A program made the position numbers and the translations under genes. A DNA stretch of 21,180 nt from Ophioceras dolichostomum (lineage: Eukaryota; Ascomycota; Sordariomycetes; Magnaporthales; Ophioceraceae), in the NCBI GenBank assembly GCA_003049485.1, contig PYST01000509.1, forward strand, positions 1-21,180, given 5' to 3'. Each line of letters opens with the position of its first letter. Positions within the stretch are counted from its first letter, which is position 1. The notes beneath the pieces were generated by a model. It did not search any database, had not been told where the DNA came from, and saw only the letters and a program-made list of their open reading frames with translations. Below are positions 17,506 through 21,180 of this stretch, piece after piece.

Positions 17506-19582
17506 TCAATACCTACCCCTAACTCGCCGTATATCTCTGAAGTATATATGCCCAATTGCATAGATAACGAAAACTGCCAATCCCATGCCTAGAAGGCCCG
17601 TGGCGACAACTCGGGTGCGTCCCTCAAGAAGGCTGGTGTTCTGGACAGTGGCAAGCCCGGCTACAATGGCGAGACCGGAGTAGGTAACAAAGTTGACGAT
17701 GACAACTTTGATCACGGTGGACGCGGTGTCCAAGGCTGATTTGTGGTTAACGTTTCGGATGGACCTCCATAGTCTCTTGGCCCTGGAGGCATACCACTGC
17801 CAGAATCCCACCACGCTAGTGACCACCATAAGGCCGATAGACCACACGGCCCAGTGCCACGTTCCGAAAACACCGTCCCATTCCTGAAGTCGAAGTCGAG
17901 ATTAGCTATTGGCTCGGAGCAGGTGGTTACATAGCTTCAGGTGGTGGCGATGGCCAACTCACCTCGAGGTTCATTCCTAGCCACCCGGACACTACCGTCA
18001 GGGGAAGAAAGAAGAAGGCAAGGTACGTGATCTTCTTGAGCTTCTCTCCCTGGGCGATGGCTCGCTGTGTCTCGACGACGGTGATGTTTGCGATCATGGC
18101 CTGGAATGCTCTCTCCAGCCTCTTCTGAGAGTCCAGATTCCGACGCCGCAGGACTGCGAGTCGGTCGGGCAGGGTTTTTCTCTCCCCTTGGCCCTTGGTC
18201 TTCAAGGTCTGGATGAGGTAGTCTAGCGACTGAGCCTGGTGGTAGAGGCGATTCTTCCAACGGCCAAAGAAGTCCCTCCAGGTGGTCAGATGGGCCAAGA
18301 GAATGTCGTCCTTGGCGAAAGAGAGCTCGATCGAGTCCAATGACCCCCCAAGCTTGCGGACGATCTCGGCCTCGTTCTCAAGCACTAGCTCGGCCAACAG
18401 TTCTCGGATGTGCTGCATCAGGCTGCCAGCGTCGACCATCGCAAGTGCACTGCTACTACTACCTTCGCCGTTGTCTGTTGCCCGAGTGGAGTTGCTCGTC
18501 TGGCGGAAGGCAATATCTCCTTCGGCGGCTCGCCCTCCACCTTTTGTTCCAGCCCCGGCAGTGTCCCCTGACCGTTTATCGCCGGTGTCGCTCATCTGCC
18601 TGCCATTGTGCTGATTCAGGCGATCTTGCACTACTCTACGCATCGGACGATCATGGAGGAACGCGAAGCTCTTGCTGGGTTCGGGAGCACGCGGCGTCCC
18701 CCTGAATCTAGAGTACGTCTTTGTGGTCGATGACAATTCAGGCTGTGGGTCGAGGAGGAGGACCACTGGGTTAATGCTATCGTCAGTAGAGGAGCGAGAT
18801 AATTTTTTGTTTGTCGGGAGAGTACTGATCGTTACTAACTTACCTATCTTGCACCCTCGGTTCGAAAATGAACACATCGAAACGCCTTGGTAGGCGGCAT
18901 GGCTTGAGGTGCTCTCTTCATCGGTCGTTTCCATCTCATCGTCATCGTGGATTAGGAAAGGGTCGTATCGGCGGAAAATCGCCGAGCAGCGTTCGTGTAA
19001 TACATGATCCTTCCTCTGCTCCGCCGGGTCCGACTTCAGAATCTTGTCGCCTTGAGTGTCACGGTACGGCAGGCCAGCCTGTATGCTTTTGTCGATCTTG
19101 TTAATCCTTTTTGACTGGACCTCCAAGCGCGACCACTTCGCCAGGAAAGGCTCCTCTTGACCTGCCCCGCTGATGAGATCCAAGTGCGAACTGCCCTCCC
19201 GCTTGTGCTGCTTGAGCAGTTCGCGAAGAGCCGCGGCGGAAGAGCCTTTGGCGTTCTGTAGTGATTCGAAGAGCCTGTCTGTCGCCTCAACAAAAAAAAT
19301 CTTCGGAGCAGCTCCCGCCGCATTGGAGACGTCATCCCAGGACCGGCTTTCCAGTTGCCCCGTTCCTGGTATATACTCCTACACGTAGTCGTTCCTGGCG
19401 ACATCAGGGCTAGGACCTAGCTCAAGGCAGCCGTTTGAGCGTGGAATGTATTCTAGCAGTATTGCTGAAGGTGACGAAACTGAGATGCCCATGGTTCGTG
19501 GCGGGTCGTCCTCGATGTATATGTGGTCAGTGCTGCCGATGAGGGTTCCGGCAGATTCTACAGGCGAGGCTGGGGCATTCAT
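17506..19582 (-). CDS. CorA-like transporter, possibly disrupted
   Basis: Fungal CorA-like divalent-cation transporter family protein (Mg2+/Zn2+ type). The membrane part includes LAFFFLPLTVVSGWLGMN, with the CorA GMN motif at the end of the first membrane segment. Supported exons on the minus strand: last exon 17883-17506; middle exon 18776-17963; before that, 18844 upward. Introns are 17884-17962 (79 nt, GTGAGT donor) and 18777-18843 (67 nt, GTAAGT donor, CTGAC branch, TAG acceptor), the latter joining RRFDVFIFEPRVQDS to INPVVLLLDP. The upstream part reads as protein to an ATG at 19582 (MNAPASPVESAG). Two problems appear: an in-frame TAG at 19379-19381, and a frame change between about 18903 and 19003. 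An intron from 19003 (GTATTA) to 18903 (CAAG) would mend the frame but would remove protein-like sequence. Coiled, charged segments precede the membrane part, as in the family. Transport function and substrate are inferred. Confidence 0.7.
19379..19381 (-). other. In-frame TAG in the CorA-like gene
   Basis: Reading from the ATG at 19582, codon 68 is TAG (context GTG TAG GAG). The same frame continues open beyond it with protein-like sequence (EYIPGTGQLESRSWDDVSNA), which has no in-frame ATG of its own for about 150 codons. A nonsense mutation, a sequencing error, or an unusual 51-nt in-frame intron (starting GTCCTAG, ending ACCAG) could each explain it. Confidence 0.6.
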
Positions 19583-20344
19583 CGATTGGCTCGACGATGC
19601 GATATGCTGGCAGTTGCTGCCTGAGTGCCTGATCTTTTCGGGTTACACGAAGCGCTGCTGATAACTGGGCTGCGCAGGCGGCAGGATGAAAATAGATAAG
19701 GGTATGCGGCCGACTTTGGTGACCAGCTGGAAGACAAAACTAACCTTCTTGCATACCTTCGTCGCCGACAGTCTGTTGAACCTGGGAGCATGCAGCTGGT
19801 CTCGATCAGCCTTGCGCGCAAACTGGCAACTTTGGCCCACGGCCATTCATTCCCTCCTTCGGCCGTTCCCTCTAAGAACCAGTATAGGAGGTGCTCATGC
19901 TGTATGTTCAAATGAATACAAAATTTCTGGACCCTGAAGCTTTCGCAGTGCCTGTGGATGTTTGTGGTTCCTGCTCGCGCTCGGTAGGACTTCAAATCTG
20001 GTCCTTCCCAGCCTTGGGAATTCCTCAAGCTGTTTGACCATTATTTCAGCCACGGGGCTGACGTTTCATGCAGCCGGACCCGGTCCACAATGAGTAACAA
20101 ATCTTGAGCTGCAACACCGTGGTGCTGCCAGTATGGCATTCCCGACTCCCTTAGACGGAAATGGGCCATGAGGACGAACGGACTTGGGTGCGCGCTCGAC
20201 GGGAGCAGGCTCTAACTTCCGGGCTGCGCAGTTTGCCTGCTGGCGACCACTCATTGCCGGGCCGCAGCTACGCCGAAGGGCAGACTAACAGCCGGACGAG
20301 TCTTGCAAACAGCCGAGCCGTAGTTCAGCGAGTTGGCGTGTCCG

Positions 20345-20358
20345 TGACACGCGTGTCA
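20345..20358. repeat. 14-nt perfect palindrome containing ACGCGT
   Basis: TGACACGCGTGTCA reads identically on both strands. Its centre ACGCGT equals the MluI cell-cycle box bound by MBF in yeasts. It lies about 760 nt upstream of the CorA-like start. Function is unknown. Confidence 0.85.
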
Positions 20359-20496
20359 GAGATGCGTGCCACAGTTAGGTTGTTCCCATGTGGGCAGGCG
20401 AGGTCGAGTGGGCCACCGACAAAGCCACAAAGCCATCAGCCATCGGTTTCCTCCTGGAATCGGATTGTTGGTCGCCAATCTAGAGGCGAGAATCGT

Positions 20497-20532
20497 AACC
20501 GTGTAGGAATCGCCAACCGTGCAGGAATCGTC
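20497..20532 (+). repeat. 18-nt direct tandem duplication
   Basis: AACCGTGTAGGAATCGCC is followed at once by AACCGTGCAGGAATCGTC, identical at 16 of 18 positions. It is intergenic. Confidence 0.9.
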
Positions 20533-20605
20533 GCGCAGGTGGCCGTCCTCCAAGGAAAGCTCTGCCTAAAAAGGTATAGTATACGTGTATGTTTGACGAG
20601 CTCGC

Positions 20606-20997
20606 TCATGTGCTGATCGGCACCTGCGTAGGTGGTTCCGCTTCGGGTTCAGGCTTATGAAGGTCCTCCTGGAATGCGCAAGGCAAACCCAGCAAAAAAT
20701 CAGCATTTGCATTCCTGGGGAGAACACAAGACACACAGAGAACTTCACAGGCAGGGCCGCGAGGGCGATAGGACGAGAAAGAAGGAGATTTCTTACGGCT
20801 TCGTAGATGACACGGATCATCAGGCTGCAGCTAGGACAAACAGCAATGTCGGTCTCGCCGTCCTGCAGGTCGGCCAGCGCGATCTCGAAGCGGTCACCGC
20901 AGGGGCACGGATAGTGGTAGATCTGAAGAGTCTCGTCGAAGGTCATGTCCTCGATCTCGATCTCGTCGTAGACCGAGATCTCTTCGTCGTCGGCCAT
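20606..20997 (-). CDS. DPH3: Diphthamide biosynthesis protein 3 (CSL zinc finger)
   Basis: DPH3/KTI11 is a small metal-binding protein that donates electrons to the Dph1-Dph2 iron-sulfur enzyme in the first step of diphthamide synthesis on elongation factor 2. It also supports Elongator-dependent tRNA modification. Two exons lie on the minus strand, 20997-20797 (67 codons) and 20668-20606, giving 87 residues, the usual family size. The 128-nt intron has a GTAAGA donor and a CCAG acceptor in phase 0, joining ...IRVIYEA to EDLHKPEPEA. The signature SVYDEIEIEDMTFDETLQIY is followed by HYPCPCGDRF and VCPSCSLMIRV. The four metal ligands are Cys31, Cys33, Cys54 and Cys57. The start MADDEEISVYDE is typical. 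The C-terminal tail is acidic and Pro-rich, also typical. Confidence 0.96.
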
Positions 20998-21180
20998 GCT
21001 GGGGGCTTTGCGGTTGCGGCTTCTAGCAGACGGTGCGGAAGATTTGATTACAGAAATGAAGCAAATGAGATAGCTAAAGCGGAGCGGCCGTCGTCTTCCT
21101 CAGCGTAAAGAGTCGGTCCTGCAGATGATTGTGAGCGATGATGACTGGACGTCGGTTTGTGAAGGCAAAAGGAATGGAGG
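20998..21180. other. 5' flank of DPH3 to window end
   Basis: The leader and proximal promoter of DPH3 (minus strand) should lie here. No other gene or clear core element was recognised before the window ends. Confidence 0.4.

Larger units (their letters stand above)
19583..20605. other. 1.0-kb interval between CorA-like gene and DPH3
   Basis: Upstream flank of the CorA-like gene and downstream flank of DPH3. Minus-strand open frames here lack family features and are probably chance. It holds a 14-nt palindrome (20345-20358) and an 18-nt tandem duplication (20497-20532). Nothing else was recognised. Confidence 0.5.

Noticed and set aside
19579..20028. 149-codon minus-strand frame upstream of the CorA-like gene
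   Set aside because: Arg/Ser-rich with no family features, and it overlaps the probable CorA-like start in another frame.

Overview
The window is nuclear DNA of a filamentous ascomycete. Genes are compact and GC-rich. Most are split by short GT-AG introns (67-166 nt) with RCTRAC-type branch points. A CYS-3/MetR-type sulfur regulator and a fungal CorA-like transporter point to Sordariomycetes; I cannot name the species from sequence alone. None of the genes looks bacterial, viral or part of an operon.

Layout, left to right. 1-1168: upstream region of a cys-3/metR-type bZIP regulator (+, 1169-3183), whose single intron is unusually long at 1064 nt. 4034-4702 (-): small conserved fungal protein with a probable mitochondrial presequence. 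4703-8097: 3.4 kb with no convincing gene; it holds a short tandem repeat, a minus-strand promoter-like module of phased heat-shock-element units plus a TATA box (perhaps an LTR remnant), and a short coding-like relic. 8098-8827 (-): frataxin. 9339-9997 (+): AP-3 complex sigma subunit, divergent from frataxin. 10364-10995 (-): small three-exon mitochondrial membrane protein, divergent from 11389-14903 (+): cytosolic leucyl-tRNA synthetase with a perfect Gcn4/CPC1 site in its promoter. 14904-16640: gene-free, with clustered TACCTA/TAGGTA motifs and a (GT)23 microsatellite. 16641-17088 (+): two-exon, 93-residue GPI-anchored secreted protein. 17506-19582 (-): CorA-like transporter with four predicted membrane segments, an in-frame TAG near its 5' end and an unexplained frame change. 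20606-20997 (-): DPH3/KTI11.

Functionally this is a housekeeping neighbourhood: sulfur regulation, mitochondrial iron-sulfur chemistry, vesicle sorting, tRNA charging and diphthamide synthesis. The genes are not an evident pathway; the linkage I can see is shared divergent promoters. Most gene models below were assembled by hand from split exons, with junctions chosen to keep frame and match family sequence. The least ordinary items are the long cys-3 intron with its internal promoter-like stretch, the phased HSE array, and the odd CorA-like gene. I did not see a clearly new biological system.
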